Assembly (NCBI RefSeq): GCF_041146795.1
Contig: NC_135175.1
Coordinates: forward strand, 32,612,136 to 32,676,135
Direction: 5' to 3'
Source of the DNA: Maylandia zebra
Taxonomy: Eukaryota > Chordata > Actinopteri > Cichliformes > Cichlidae
Length of the DNA stretch: 64,000 nucleotides
Shown here: piece after piece, positions 12,560 to 24,700 of the stretch
Numbering within the stretch: position 1 is the first letter of the stretch
How the letters are laid out: each line of letters begins with the position of its first letter
Program-made: the position numbers and the translations under genes
The notes under the pieces: model-generated
The model's database searches: none
Seen by the model: the letters and a program-made list of their open reading frames with translations, nothing else
Told to the model about the DNA's origin: nothing

Positions 12560-12960
12560 AACTGGAATAAGGCCTGATAACTTTCACCTCTTGTTGAATA
12601 TTGAAATATCTTTTGAATTAGTTAAATGTCAGAATAAAAAGAGGGAGCTGTCTATGTTAATCACTTTCATCAAATTTAGGAGTACATGTACACTAAGTTT
12701 ATTGTTAATTAATAAGAAAACTCTAGACGATTCCATTCTGAGCTGAAGAAGCTTCTGATTGGTTAGTAGAGTCCATGTGAGTAAATTGGTGGCACAGCTG
12801 TGGATGCATATAAGGCAAAACACAGAGCCTGTTTCTTTGCCATGGGAAAATCAAGAGACGTCAACCAAAACACCAGGAAAAGAACTGTGGAGTTCCATAA
12901 GTGTGGCTCAATTTTGAATACAATTTGGTGCCATTTACAATTAAGAAATACAGATTAAAT
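12560..12960 (+). mobile_element. Tc1/mariner fragment, N-terminus of transposase
   Basis: Starting at 12842 the plus strand reads MGKSRDVNQNTRKRTVEFHK, the opening helix-turn-helix part of a Tc1-like transposase, preceded by the usual leader with a 'gccatggg' start context. The frame is lost after about 30 codons and no catalytic domain follows. Confidence 0.6.
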
Positions 12961-13745
12961 AAAGTTAACAAATGTTTTTTTATATTTATCAATCTAAAAA
13001 AAATAAACATTTAGTCTGATTTGATGTTACAATTAAAAAAGTGTTTGTGTTTTGATCTGAAGAGTGTGTAAATATCTGATTTCAACTGTATATTTGATGA
13101 TTGTCAGCACAAAGAGGGAGAGAGAGGAACAGAGAGGGAGATGGAGAATGAGGACAGAACAGAGATGGAACAAGAGCAGGTGAGACACACATGTTAGTCA
13201 AATGGTTGTTTACCAAAAGTATCACCGTATCATAGGTACTCATGTATCTCGTACCTAGTGTTTCTTTTTAGGTTTGCTATTTTTAAAATTCTACATTTAT
13301 TAAGTTATGCAGGCTTTTTTGCACAACAAGGCTAAATAATTATATACATTTTTCTCAATCTAAATATTGTACTTTGGTAGAATTTAAAAAATAAGTGTAG
13401 TGCAGGTCTATGATGATTTTTAGTGCTACTATCATCTAGTTCTGATTCTGGTTCTGTCTTGGTTACTGTTGTAGTCCTGTTTTAAATCCGGATCAGTTCT
13501 GGGTCTGGTTGAATTGGGGTTTAGTCCTTGTGTCTTGATGCAGCCCCGACTTTGTTTTAAAAAACTAGTTTAAGGTGTCCTGCATATGTGATATATTTTT
13601 CCCTATATGAAGTCATTCTTTTTGGAACAAAACTCAAAACAGAGCCTATTAATCTTTCAGTCATTTCTACCCCCCCCCCCAAAAAAAAAAAAAAAAAAAA
13701 ATCCCACATGCATACTACCCTTTAGGGCTAAGCCCTGGGTGTTTC
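12961..13745. other. No gene seen; exon-like piece and homopolymer tract
   Basis: A short open piece at 13142-13180 (MENEDRTEMEQEQ) is followed by a GTGAGA donor-like site, but no partner exon was found. A run of C then about 22 A lies at 13671-13701. Otherwise AT-rich without coding signal. Confidence 0.35.
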
Positions 13746-14500
13746 AAATGTCTGGCTCCACCTCTGATGGGTAGATAAGGCCTTGTGAAGCGTTTCAGCA
13801 CATTCCCCAAACTGTATCGATACTGTGTCGACACAGTGTTGCTGTTTTGCTCCATACTGACACCTGCTGGGTCTTAAATATCATTGCAGGCAACTGACTT
13901 GAGACTCACAAAAGACGCTGATTCAATGATGTAGTCATACGTGTATACACTGTAGGTATTGTACTTTCCATGCAATCATTTTATATCTTTTAGATTTCAC
14001 ATATTGTAGACATATTTAAAATATAGTGTGAAAGACATTAATTAAAATTTTTTTTAAAAAGTAGGGTTAGTATTAGTAGTATAAAAGTATTGTGAATGTA
14101 ATATTACCCATTTTAATGTAATTGACTCAGAGTTTATTCTAAACTTTTATTCAGAAAAATAATTTTATCCAATGTTTTTGCATTCAGTCTATTGCGTTTA
14201 GTTGAGACCATTTCCCCAGCTTTGGAAAACACACGCTCACACTCCAATATCAACGAAATGTAACCAGATGCTGTTAATTGTTTCTTCACTTTTTCCCGAC
14301 ATGCTTGCATTTAAATCGGGCTCCTCTTCTCTCCGTGTACTTGGCCTGTAACACTGCACTTGCGTTCTTTGGAGCGTCTGCCCCCCCTTCTTTCTTTCTC
14401 ATAATGATATGATCCCAGTTTGTCTTTGCCTTTGTATGGCCGTACGGTGTTTCTATCAAAATAAAGTCTATGGGCATGGATTCTCAGCATGGCTGAAGAT
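13746..14500 (-). pseudogene. Internally deleted hAT transposase relic
   Basis: On the minus strand, 14245-14117 reads ERVFSKAGEMVSTKRNRL and continues to a stop, the C-terminal dimerisation motif of hAT transposases. Just upstream, 14480-14286 reads the transposase N-terminus, with FKCKH resembling the first cysteines of a BED finger. The two ends are almost joined, so the catalytic middle is missing: this is a deletion derivative. Sequence back to about 13746 is probably its 3' flank within the same element. A related fragment lies at 4350-4620. Confidence 0.6.
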
Positions 14501-15289
14501 GCGGCTCCCATTTACCGATGTGCCATTAATAACTGACGTATGAATTTATCTTGCAGGTCGGATGTAATTGCATCGTGGGCCAGATATGGTCTGCGGGCCA
14601 TAAGTTTGACATCCCTGGTGTAACAACCTGCTCTGTACAATGAGTCTAGTTTTCCTCGATCATCTTGTAGACTTGCTGTTCTTTACTTTGATAACTGAAT
14701 AAATTATTCCTTCCTGCTCATGTGAATTCCTCCCCATCCATATAAAACAGTAAACTGATTTAAGGATGTTATAGAAAGTCAACAAGCTGTAGAAGTTGTG
14801 CTTTATAATAAATACACAGTATGTGACTGTTTTCAAGAGTCTTTTAACACAAACACTGACTTTCAAGGAATCACTGAGGCCAGTTTTCCTTTGAGGAAAA
14901 AAAAAATCCATCTGACGCCACACTTGTTGGTATTGCCTGCATCAGTATTTTCTCTCTTCATTATAAGCTATTTGAGTTTGCATCACTGCAGTATTAGATA
15001 AAAACCTCAACAAGCAGACGACCCCCTATGAGCAAACACTTTGTGATGGTGGGAAGGAAAAGCAGAGAAAAGAGTCTGTTTCCCAAATCCAAACTGTAAG
15101 CTAGTTCGACAGGAGAGAGGCCTGATATCTGAAGGCTCTGCTCTCCTCCAAAAGTACAACTGCAGTCTGAGAGCGACGTGCTCTGTTGGGATCATACGGT
15201 ACTACAGTATAAGGTCTTTAAGAAATGATGGGGCCTGATTATTCAGGACTTTATATTCAATTCTAGATTTAACATGGAGCCAGTGTGTT
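14501..15289. other. No gene seen; dispersed repeat-like tail
   Basis: Only short ORFs. The part at 15205-15290 (ggggcctgattattcaggac and following) looks like a dispersed fish repeat I have seen before but cannot name. Confidence 0.3.
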
Positions 15290-15501
15290 ATGTTTCGGCT
15301 GTGTGCTGGCAGGAGAAGGACCCAGACTGACCAAAGCCAGAGCAAATGTCCAAAACCAAAAAAAAAAAAAAACCAAAAACATGGAGCTCATGAAATAGTG
15401 CAAAACAAAAGTCTACGAAAAGCACTGATGCTCAGGAAACAGTCCAAAAGCACCACTCAGGAGGACGACCCGGAGGACGGCCGCACACGAGACTATCCAG
15501 T

Positions 15502-16612
15502 TCAGGGGGGCCGAAGGCTCAACAGTCCATGACTGAACAGCTCAGGGGGCTGACCACGGAGCCAGCGGTGGCAACGAATCAGGTCAGGAGGCCGGCCACG
15601 GAGCCACCGGTCAAGAAGTCCAGTCAGCGGCCTGGAAGGTGGCCACTGAAGCCAAACCAGGCAGGGACGAAGTTTAGCAGGACTAGGCCAGGCAGGACCA
15701 GGCGAGGAAGCTACTGGTGGTGGTAGCGCTGCAGGTGAAGGCGTGGAAGCCGCAGGTGGTGGAGCAGCTGACAAGGAAGGTTGCTGGTGGGGCTCTCAGC
15801 CGGTCTGGAAACCAAAGCAGGGACCAGCTGGACCTCAACCTCCCTCACCCGAGGGACTGGTACAGGTGCAGGAGAAAGCTGGGCCCGAGCTGCCCTGAGT
15901 GCAGGGGCAGGAGGCAGAGAGTGGAGCTCAGGAACATTTTCACTGACAGTTTCTGTGTAAATGGGCTGGTGAGTAGCACACTCCAGGGATAAAGCCATAC
16001 TAACAGTCTCATGAGATGCTGCCTGAACAGTGTTAATGGGATGGACACAAAAGCATGGTGAGCTGGGTCGAGGTTAAATGGTTCTGAAACACAAAACTCA
16101 ACTTGATTCAATAGTTTCGCGGCACTGAGTCCAAGCTTCCTAGCCAGTTTTAATATGGCAGATGGCACTCTGTTGCTAGTCACATTTTCCATCTGAGGCA
16201 CAGAAAAAATACAGTGAGGTACTGGTGGAGCAACACTGGGAGTCTCAGACACAGGAGCAGGATTATCGAGGTTCAGAGGAGTCAGTTGAAAAACCAAAGT
16301 GTTCATAGAAGGAGCGTGACTAACCATAGATGAAATGGTAGTTGGTCTGGTACCAGAATGTGAAGAATGTGGCAAACAGTCATTTTCACTCACAAAAGTT
16401 GTCTGCTCAGCTGCCATGGAGCGACAGCGGTGTGAATGCTGCTTTCTCCTGGAAGAGGGAGGAGACGAGCCGTCCCATGAATCCTCCAGCGGACTCGGCT
16501 GAAAATCCTCCGGCTCTTCACAGAAGCGGCTGCTCATACAAGATCTACAGCAACACAGAAATATCCATACCTCCAGTAGTGCAAACTGTGTTGATGAACC
16601 CAACAGTAACAA
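15502..16612 (-). pseudogene. Unrecognised minus-strand ORF with proline-rich end
   Basis: An ORF of 255 codons (16612-15845) is followed in other frames by proline/alanine-rich reading to about 15502. The N-terminal part has a cysteine-rich stretch (FLCCCRSCMSSRFCEE) and a serine-rich region; nothing resembles a catalytic domain. The context is dead transposons on both sides, and 15290-15500 contains GC-rich short repeats. It may be a fragment of an LTR retroelement gag-like ORF or a chance ORF in GC-rich sequence. Function unknown; I do not claim a host gene. Confidence 0.3.
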
Positions 16613-16904
16613 AATAAGTTCTGAACTGAAATCGGACTACCTCTTAAAAAAACAAAAAAACCTATCACATGAAATGCAAATGGCTTGGGATGTGGCACAA
16701 ATACCTAAAACTTTACACCACTGTATCTGAGGATTTATATGGTCGTTATAAGACACTATGCCCCTAATGCTGAAGGACTGGTTTATCTTCAGAAGGCTGG
16801 AAGATAAACACTCGCAGGAACACAGTGAGATGGACCGTCTGATACCGCAACAGGGCGGATAGTAAACTAATGTCGATAGCAAACAAAAAGATTTATTTTT
16901 TTAT
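16613..16904. other. No gene seen
   Basis: Short spacer between the unrecognised ORF and the decayed hAT fragment; no motif or repeat recognised. Confidence 0.3.
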
Positions 16905-17619
16905 TTTTCAAGTCTCCAACTGTAGCAAGTTGCCGGAGTTTTGGCACAACGCATTGGACATACCCACGTTGACAGCAGCCTCGTTTGTGCACGCAGCGAC
17001 CAACTTTGTTGTCCAGTCATCCAAGCCTGTGTCCTCAAGAAGTCTCACAAGTCCATCCCTGTGCGGTGCGGTCAGCACCCAGTTCAATCAGTCCAAGAGA
17101 GTCAGAGGTAAACTCTCCATTGCTGGACACAGACACAATGTAAATGATGTCCACAGATCCATCGGAAAGCATCCCCCAAAATTCGGCAGACTGCAATTTG
17201 GCTCCTAACTCCCCGCTGATGGTGTGATGCTCTGCACGATCTGTGCCCCCTTCACGTGAATGATATGCATGTCTGACATTTACTCCTAGCCACCACAATA
17301 ATAATATCCTCAGAATATAAATGTGGACATTTCTTCTCAGCTAGCTTGTTTATTAGCAATGACTTGCACCACATTTCAGTGCACTCATTGTTAGCTTCAA
17401 GCCACGGCACTTTGAGCCACCTTTTCGAAAGAAGTTTTTTCTTGAGCTCTGGCTCCGAAGCTGTAGGAACACCTGTCAGGTTGAATGAGATGGTCAAGTA
17501 CACAAAGGCGCTTGGTAACATAAGTGTCACTACGCATTCATAATTTTTGTCACACATGCACACCTGAGTAGCAGCTAGGTGCATCCCTGTCTATAACACA
17601 GTTTAACATGTTTATCTTA
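16905..17619 (-). pseudogene. Decayed hAT-type transposase fragment, copy 2
   Basis: This is the sister of 6060-6740 and sits in the same position, just 3' of a zinc-finger gene (copy B). The minus strand at about 17178-17035 reads MLSDGSVDIIYIVSVSSNGE and continues to the block ending GWTCETS. The C-terminal part present in copy 1 (the LCTAHTL block) is missing here. It lies inside the duplicated unit, so the hAT invasion predates the duplication. Confidence 0.6.
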
Positions 17620-18100
17620 CTCATCACCAGTGTTTGGTAAGTTACTTTAAATTAGTAACTTAGTTACATTACTAGTTACTTCTATCAAAAGTAACTCAGT
17701 TACTTCAAGTTACTCGTTACTTTCAGAGTAACTAGTTACTAGGGAAAGTAACTTTGGTTTTACTCAGAATTCTCTTGTTAATGTGTTGCTTCCGTAACTG
17801 GATACCCAGCAAGAGTGCCAGTCTTCTAGCTTGCTTACTTGCCACAAGTGCACTGTGCCACCTACCAATACAGGGAGTGCAGAATTATTAGGCAATTTTT
17901 GAGGAATAATTTTATTATTGAACAACAACCATGTTCTCAATGAACCCAAAAAACTCATTAATATCAAAGCTGAATGTTTTTGGAAGTAGTTTTTAGTTTG
18001 TTTTTAGTTTTAGCTATTTTAGGGGGATATCTGTGTGTGCAGGTGACTATTACTGTGCATAATTATTAGGCAACTTAACAAAAATCAAATATATACCTAT

Positions 18101-18802
18101 CTTCTGCCCTCAGCTGAATGTCTCTATCCAGCTTATGCAGTGAGCTAAACATAAAATGGCTTCAGTAAACACTCAGGAGACCGCGTGCCATTCTTCGGAG
18201 CTTTACTGATCCTTATTTTCCTTTTTTGTAAAACTGTAATAACAGAAACAGAATACAGTGTATTCACTCTCCATACAAATACACAAAGATTACATTAAAT
18301 ATTGTTGACTTATGTAAACAGTCACTACACAATCAAGAGATACAGAGATGGTAAGAGATACAGCTAACACCACATGCTGGTATGCTTCATGTTAGCAGGC
18401 TAAACAAAGGGCTAACAGCTAGCTTGTGCTAGTAATGTAACAAACTCGCTAAAAACACAAGAAGCTCATTACTTTGCTGAACAAGGTACTAATAAGTGGG
18501 AACAATAAACCGTTTTGCCACACTTACAGATTATGCCTTTTCAAGGGCGTCAGATGCAGGAATTTACAGAGACACAGCCAAATGGACCTTCCCTGTCGAG
18601 CGCTGGGAGAAAACCACTGCTTGCGCTCTAACATGGTGCTACCCTGTCAACCCACTAGATGGCAGGCTTTGCCCAGACAAGATCAGGAATAAACATATTT
18701 TCTGACATGTTGCAACAGTTAATTACAGAACGAATGATTATGACCCGCCATATAACAAACTTATAAAAAACATGCCTTAGAAATAACAGGAGGGACAGAA
18801 TA
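18101..18802. mobile_element. 702-bp insertion nested in the Tc1 element, class unknown
   Basis: The hexamer ACCTAT occurs at 18095-18100 and again at 18803-18808, and Tc1-like sequence seems to continue directly across when the interval is removed. The ends (cttctgccctcag and, inverted, tattctgtccctcc) are weakly alike. A 6-bp duplication would suit an LTR-type insertion, but the TG...CA termini are absent. No ORF of note. Confidence 0.45.
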
Positions 18803-18900
18803 ACCTATTTCAATTATTTATTTTTACCAGTGACACCAATATAACATCTCCACATTCACAAATATACATTTCTGACATTCAAAAACAAAACAAAAACAAA

Positions 18901-19914
18901 TCAGCGACCAATATAGCCACCTTTCTTTGCAAGGACACTCAAAAGCCTGCCATCCATGGATTCTGTCAGTGTTTTGAGCTGTTCACCATCAACATTGCGT
19001 GCAGCAGCAACCACAGCCTCCCAGACACTGTTCAGAGAGGTGTACTGTTTTCCCTCCTTGTAAATCTCACATTTGATGATGGACCACAGGTTCTCAATGG
19101 GGTCCAGATCAGGTGAACAAGGTGGCCATGTCATTAGTTTTTCTTCTTTTATACCCTTTCTTGCCAGCCACGCTGTGGGGTACTTGGACGCGTGTGATGG
19201 AGCATTGTCCTGCATGAAAATCATGTTTTTCTTGAAGGATGCAGACTTCTTCCTGTACCACTGCTTGAAGAAGGTGTCTTCCAGAAACTGGCAGTAGGAC
19301 TGGGAGTTGAGCTTGACTCCATCCTCAACCCGAAAAGGCCTCACAAGCTCATCTTTGATGATACCAGCCCAAACCAGTACTCCACCTCCACCTTGCTGGC
19401 GTCTGAGTCGGACTGGAGCTCTCTGCCCTTTACCAATCCAGCCACGCGCCCATCCATCTGGCCCATCAAGACTCACTCTCATTTCATCAGTCCATAAAAC
19501 CTTAGAAAAACCAGTCATGAGATATTTCTTGGCCCAGTCTTGACGTTTCAGCTTGTGTGTCTTGTTCAGTGGTGGTCGTCTTTCAGCCTTTCTTACCTTG
19601 GCCATGTCTCTGAGTATTGCACAGTCACAACATCACACTCCAGTGATGTTGCAGCTCCGAAATATGGCCAAACTGGTGGTAAGTGGCATCTTGGCAGCTG
19701 CACGCTTGACTTTTCTCAGTTCATGGGCAGTTATTTTGCGCCTTGGTTTTTCCACACGCTTCTTGCGACGCTGTTGACTATTTTGAATGAAACGCTTGAT
19801 TGTTCGATGATCACGCTTCAGAAGCTTTGCAATTTTGAGACTGCTGCATCCCTCTGCAAGATATCTCACTATTTTTGACTTTTCTGAGCCTGTCAAGTCC
19901 TTCTTTTGACCCAT
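18901..19914 (-). pseudogene. Tc1-like transposase, DD37E signature, one nonsense codon
   Basis: Cut-and-paste DNA transposase, about 337 codons from ATG at 19914 to stop at 18901, the usual Tc1 length. The N-terminal paired-like helix-turn-helix region (DLTGSEKSKIVRYLAEGCSS) is followed by a basic RRKKRVEKPRRK stretch. The catalytic residues are present: WTDEM, QDNAPSH and SPDLDPIENLW. Thirty-seven residues separate the second aspartate and the glutamate, where classical Tc1 has 34. A TGA at 19633-19635 interrupts the ORF after 93 codons; the downstream part stays in the same frame. No other break was seen. Confidence 0.88.
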
Positions 19915-21717
19915 TTTGCCAAAGGAAAGGACGTTGCCTAATAATTATGCACACCTGATATAGGGTGTTGATGTCATTAGACCACACCCCTTCTCATTAA
20001 AGAGATGCACATCACCTAATATGCTTAATTGGTAGTAGGCTTTCGAGCCTATACAGCTTGGAGTAAGACAACATGCATGAAGAGGATGATGTGGACAAAA
20101 TACTCATTTGCCTAATAATTCTGCACTCCCTGTAGAAAGGAAAAAATAATGTGCACATTTCCACGAGAGAAATCCCACGCCTGATTCTATCCTAGCCATT
20201 CTATCCTCGCTTTTTACATCCAACACAAAAACTGCAGTCGTGGTGCTTTCGATTGTACTCAGAACTCGGAAATTCTGCCTTCTGAATAGGAAGATGTAGG
20301 TAACAACAGACTGCAGATGAGCTGCATACAGAGCTGGACTGGGACAAAAAAATCGTCCCGGGCATTTTGACTAGAGACCGGCCCACCATTATAGGAAAAA
20401 CCATAAAGCCTTTGAATGAAAATAAACGCTGTTGTGACAGTGATGTACACTGTTCTGATGGTATATATGTATCAATCTATCAATTGTTTGTTGTAAGACT
20501 CAGATAATTATTTTTTTAAAAGTGAGACATTTTAAATGAGAATAAGAAAGTATTTCCTTGTGCCCCCCTCTCCCTTTTAATGCCCTACATGGACCCCTGG
20601 CAACACTTTGCTAGACCCGCCCCTGCACAGTTACCAGCTGTCAGCTACTTAGAAAAGGATCCTGGTGTTATTTGTCTCTCAGAAACAGTTCATAACTTCC
20701 CTTCAACTCATTTATGTCACCTAAAAGGCAAACCTGTTTCTCCATCACCTGTTCAGCTCTGATTCAGTAAGGACATCTCCTTGTTTCATCTTCATGTTTC
20801 CCTCTCACCACATAACCAAACCGATATCATGACCAGCAGATTTACAGCTGTGGCTCCAGCAAACATCAGCTGATACTAGAAATTAATATTAAATAAATTC
20901 TAACAACAGCTGATCAAGCTTAAACGTGCTGCTGTTGTTTAGCGCGACATCCGCTGGTTTCCTCTTTCTGGCGCAAAGTGGGCGATAAACAAACAAGAGA
21001 GAAAAGCCGATCAGCTGATCATTGATCACTTTCACGATTGAAGCAGAAACAGGAGAGAAGAAGAGGCAGCTGTGCAGCAAACACACAGTAACTCCAGCTT
21101 TGTGTCTTTTTCATTGTAGCTGAAGTCCGGGACAAACTGTGTTTCTTTTCACCTAAATACGAAACGCGTAATATTTTCTCTGAATACGAGACGATTCCGT
21201 TTTTTACGGGACGGTTGGCAACTCTAATAATTAACCTTATGAACAAAATAAAGTTCAACATCAGTAACATAGCACCCACCCAGCTGTATAGAAACTCCGT
21301 CATGCTAGCTAGCACGCAGTACGAAAAAGTCAGCATAACGAAAATAAACTCCAACTAAACTTGGTTCATATCTGACCCAGATGGACTGCAGGTCATAACT
21401 TCTTACCTGAAGTTCAGTTCACCTGACACTCTCGGACCAGCGGCCGCTTCGGGTCTCTCCTCTTGCCTCCCTTTTCCTTCATCCACCTGCTGGCTTCCAC
21501 CACTTGCTAATGTTATTGAATCTGTAGAAGCTCCGCGATAGCCACCACTCGAAGTAACGAATAACGACCCTATCTAAATCCCAGTAACGAGTAACGTGTT
21601 CCTGGTTTTGGCATAATAACTAGTTACTGTGCTCGTTACCACAATAATACGTTGTTAGTCCCAACACTGCTCATCACCTGTTTAATTTTTCTCAGTACAC
21701 AAGAGGAACATGTTCAT

Positions 21718-24700
21718 TCACAGCTGAACTCTGTGGAGCCTGATCTCAAGGGTTTTATGTCTGACCCTGAAACCGGAAGAGGATCTTTCTGTCTCTTTAG
21801 ATTCACTGTGATCCAGTGATGGGAGTGATTTCAGCCCTGAGTGATCACGCTGATGTTTGCACAGAGCAGACAATGAGGTGAATGTTTTGGCACATTGGTA
21901 ACAGTGAAACAGTTTATTAGTAACGTGGGATCGTTTGTGTTTGGAGTATGAACTGAGATTCCTGAAGCTCTTGTCACACTGGTCACAGCTGTAGTTTCCT
22001 TCCAAGTGTGTATGTTCATGATTGTTACGATTACCTGATTGTAAAAAGCTTTTGTCACAGTGTCTGCACTTGTATGGTTTCTCTCCTGTGTGGACTCGTT
22101 CATGTCTTTTAAGGTTGATTGCAGTGGTGAAGGATGACCCACATTGTTCACATAGGTTCTTTGTAACCTCACTGTGAATGAGTTCATGTTCTTTTAATCT
22201 ACCTGATGTGGTGAAGCTTCTCCCACATTCTTTGCAATATTTCAGTTTGTCTCCAGTGTGTTTACGTTGATGTACTTTTAGGGTATGTTTTCGACTGAAA
22301 GTTATTCCACAAAGATCACAACGAAACTCTTCCCCACCACCACAGCGATGACAGGGTTGAGAACTGGATCCATCTGTGTCGCTCTGCTTCTAAACAAAGA
22401 CACAAAGACAGTGTAAGTCAGTCCTTCAACATTTTTATCCTGAACGTCGCCTGAAATAAAGAGCATCTCTGCAGACGTCCAATTACATTTGACTGTTTCA
22501 GTTAACACACTCAGTTTACTGGGCTGCAATAACTACAATACTACCACCATAATACTACAGTAATACTTATTTCATGTTACAGTAACATCTGAGTTACACT
22601 AAAGTACTACTATGCTAATATTTGCAGGGTACCAACACAGTGCTAAACTACTAATGTAACACTGCAGTAATACTCATTTAATACTGCATTAATAACACTG
22701 TAAATGTGCAGTTATAACACTCAGCTGACTGGGACACAAGACAAACACTGCTACCCCCATGACACTGCAATTATAATATTAAATAAGTATTTTAACACTA
22801 ATGTCTAAAAGCACTAAAGCTATAAATAAGCAATGATATGTTACAGGAAAAATGATTCTATGTTTCTTTACCTTCTTTTAAATGTGCAAGCATGCCCTTT
22901 TGTCTATGGTTAGATTAGTTTAGAATTATCTTTTTAGACTTTCTCAGCAAAGACATACTGTTTTGGGACATATTGTTTTAGATTGTTTTATCTCTCACAG
23001 CCTTCTCCCAGCTCTCTGCTGACGAGACTAGCGCCACATATGGAGTTGTTTATTTTATTTGTTTTGTATTTTCTTATCCTGTTCTCACTGTCTTTCCTAT
23101 AAAAAGTGCCCAGCCTCTGTACACGGTGTGAGTTGTTCTTGGCAGCTCACCCGTGTACACGTTTGATAAAGAAAGTAACTTTGTCTCATTGTGTCTTTAT
23201 TTCTCCTGGGTTTTTTACAGAGTTTTCCCCCCACATGATACTACTGCTACAATAATACAATACCATTACGTAATGATACAACTTTGTTAACCATAAGAGA
23301 AGATTACAGAATGTTTGGTTTTGTGCTTATTTTCATTTGTGTTTTATTTTATTCCATGTACACCTGACAGAGGAACGAGCCGCTGTAAAGAAAGAAGAAA
23401 GAAAAGAAAGAAGGAAAGTGTACTTTATTTAGTCCCCGTGGGGAAAATCCCTCTCTGCATTTAACCCATTCACTCAGTGAAGCAGTGGGCAGCCATTGGG
23501 CGCCCGGGGAGCAGTGTGTAGGGGTACCTCAGGGTAGCTGTTCAGGGGAATCGAACCCCCGACCTTCCGATCATGGGGCCACCACTCTACCTACTGAGCT
23601 ATCCCTGCCCAAAATGCCCAAAAGGCCATTTATGCTGAAATAATAACAATATCATGATATACCAGGAAACTGCCTGAACATTAAATAACACCATCATATC
23701 AATTTTCACCACTTTTAGTTTTTCATGATCGTGTAAACATGTAAACAAAAACCATAACTGAAATGAAAATCTGAATCACTCAGAGCTGCTTTTCCATCCA
23801 TCCATCCACTACCGCTTTTCCTTTTCAGGGTCGCGGGGGGCGCTGGAGCCAATCCCAGCTGTCGTAGGGCGAAAGGCAGGGTACACCCTGGACAGGTCGC
23901 CAGTCTGTCACAGGGCCAACACACAAGGACAGACAACCATTCATTCACACCTAGTGACAATTTGGATTTTCCAATTAACCTATCCCCACAAACTGCATGT
24001 CTTTGGACGGTGGGAGGAAGCCGGAGTACCCGGAGGGAACCCACGCAAACACGGGGAGAACATGCAAACTCCACACAGAAAGACTGACGGTGGAATTGAA
24101 CTTAGGACCTTCTTGCTGTGCGGCAAAAGTGCTAACCACCGTGCCACCGTGCTGCTAACGCAGTTTAATGAGCAGAGTTGTTCCAAACAGTCAGGCTAAA
24201 ATGACAAGATAACAATATAAATACATACCTCACAGTAACTGCACTTGTAGAGTCTCTTTCTGGTGTGGATCTGTTGGTGTCGTCTCAGGTAACGTGGAGA
24301 TTTAAAAGTCTTCTCACACAGGTCACATTTATAAGGTCTCTCCTCAGTGTGGGTAAACATGTGTTGTTGTAAATCTGTGCCTGTTATAAACTGTTTATCA
24401 CACTGATCACAGCAGTACACAACATGTCTGGTGTGAATGCGTAGGTGTGTATTCCGGCTGTCTATGTGGCGAAAAGTTTTTCCACAAATGTCACAGCTGT
24501 ATGCCTTAATTCCAGAGTGGGTAACTAGATGCTTCTGTAGTTGGCTACTTTGAGTAAAAGCTCTGCCACACTGATCACAGCTGTACGCTTTAACTCCACT
24601 GTGGATGAGTTGGTGTTTTTTTAGAACATCCTTCCAGGAAAAAGACTTTCCACACAACTCACAGCTGAACGGTCTCTCTCCAGTGTGGATGACCTGATGA

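Larger units (their letters stand above)
17871..20132 (-). mobile_element. Tc1/mariner element with IR/DR ends, TA target
   Basis: Outer inverted repeats begin CAGGGAGTGCAGAATTATTA at 17871 and, inverted, end at 20132, flanked by TA at 17869-17870 and 20133-20134. Inner copies of the repeat (tgcataattattaggcaac) lie at about 18055-18075 and 19933-19954, giving the two-repeats-per-end arrangement known as IR/DR. It carries one transposase gene on the minus strand and a 702-bp foreign insertion near its left end. Without that insertion it would be about 1.55 kb, the usual Tc1 size. Confidence 0.92.
17628..21669. mobile_element. hAT-type element, 4.04 kb, 8-bp target duplication
   Basis: The element begins CAGTGTTTGG and ends CCCAACACTG, an imperfect terminal inverted repeat, and is flanked by the perfect 8-bp duplication CTCATCAC (17620-17627 and 21670-21677). 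Both ends carry the cagttac/gtaac-rich subterminal sequence common in non-autonomous fish hAT elements. The unit-A paralogue at 6753-6760 has the undisturbed target ctcatcagctgtttaatt, so the insertion followed the duplication of the cluster. No hAT transposase was found; 2.26 kb of the length is a nested Tc1 element. Confidence 0.85.

Noticed and set aside
18474-18705. Overlapping 70-codon ORFs in the 702-bp insertion
   Set aside because: Short, no motifs, and located in sequence that itself looks mobile.
23540-23610. Functional tRNA gene on the minus strand
   Set aside because: Boxes A and B fit, but the body continues into a SINE tail and no full cloverleaf can be drawn; it is a tRNA-derived SINE. 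The same holds for 2963-3040.
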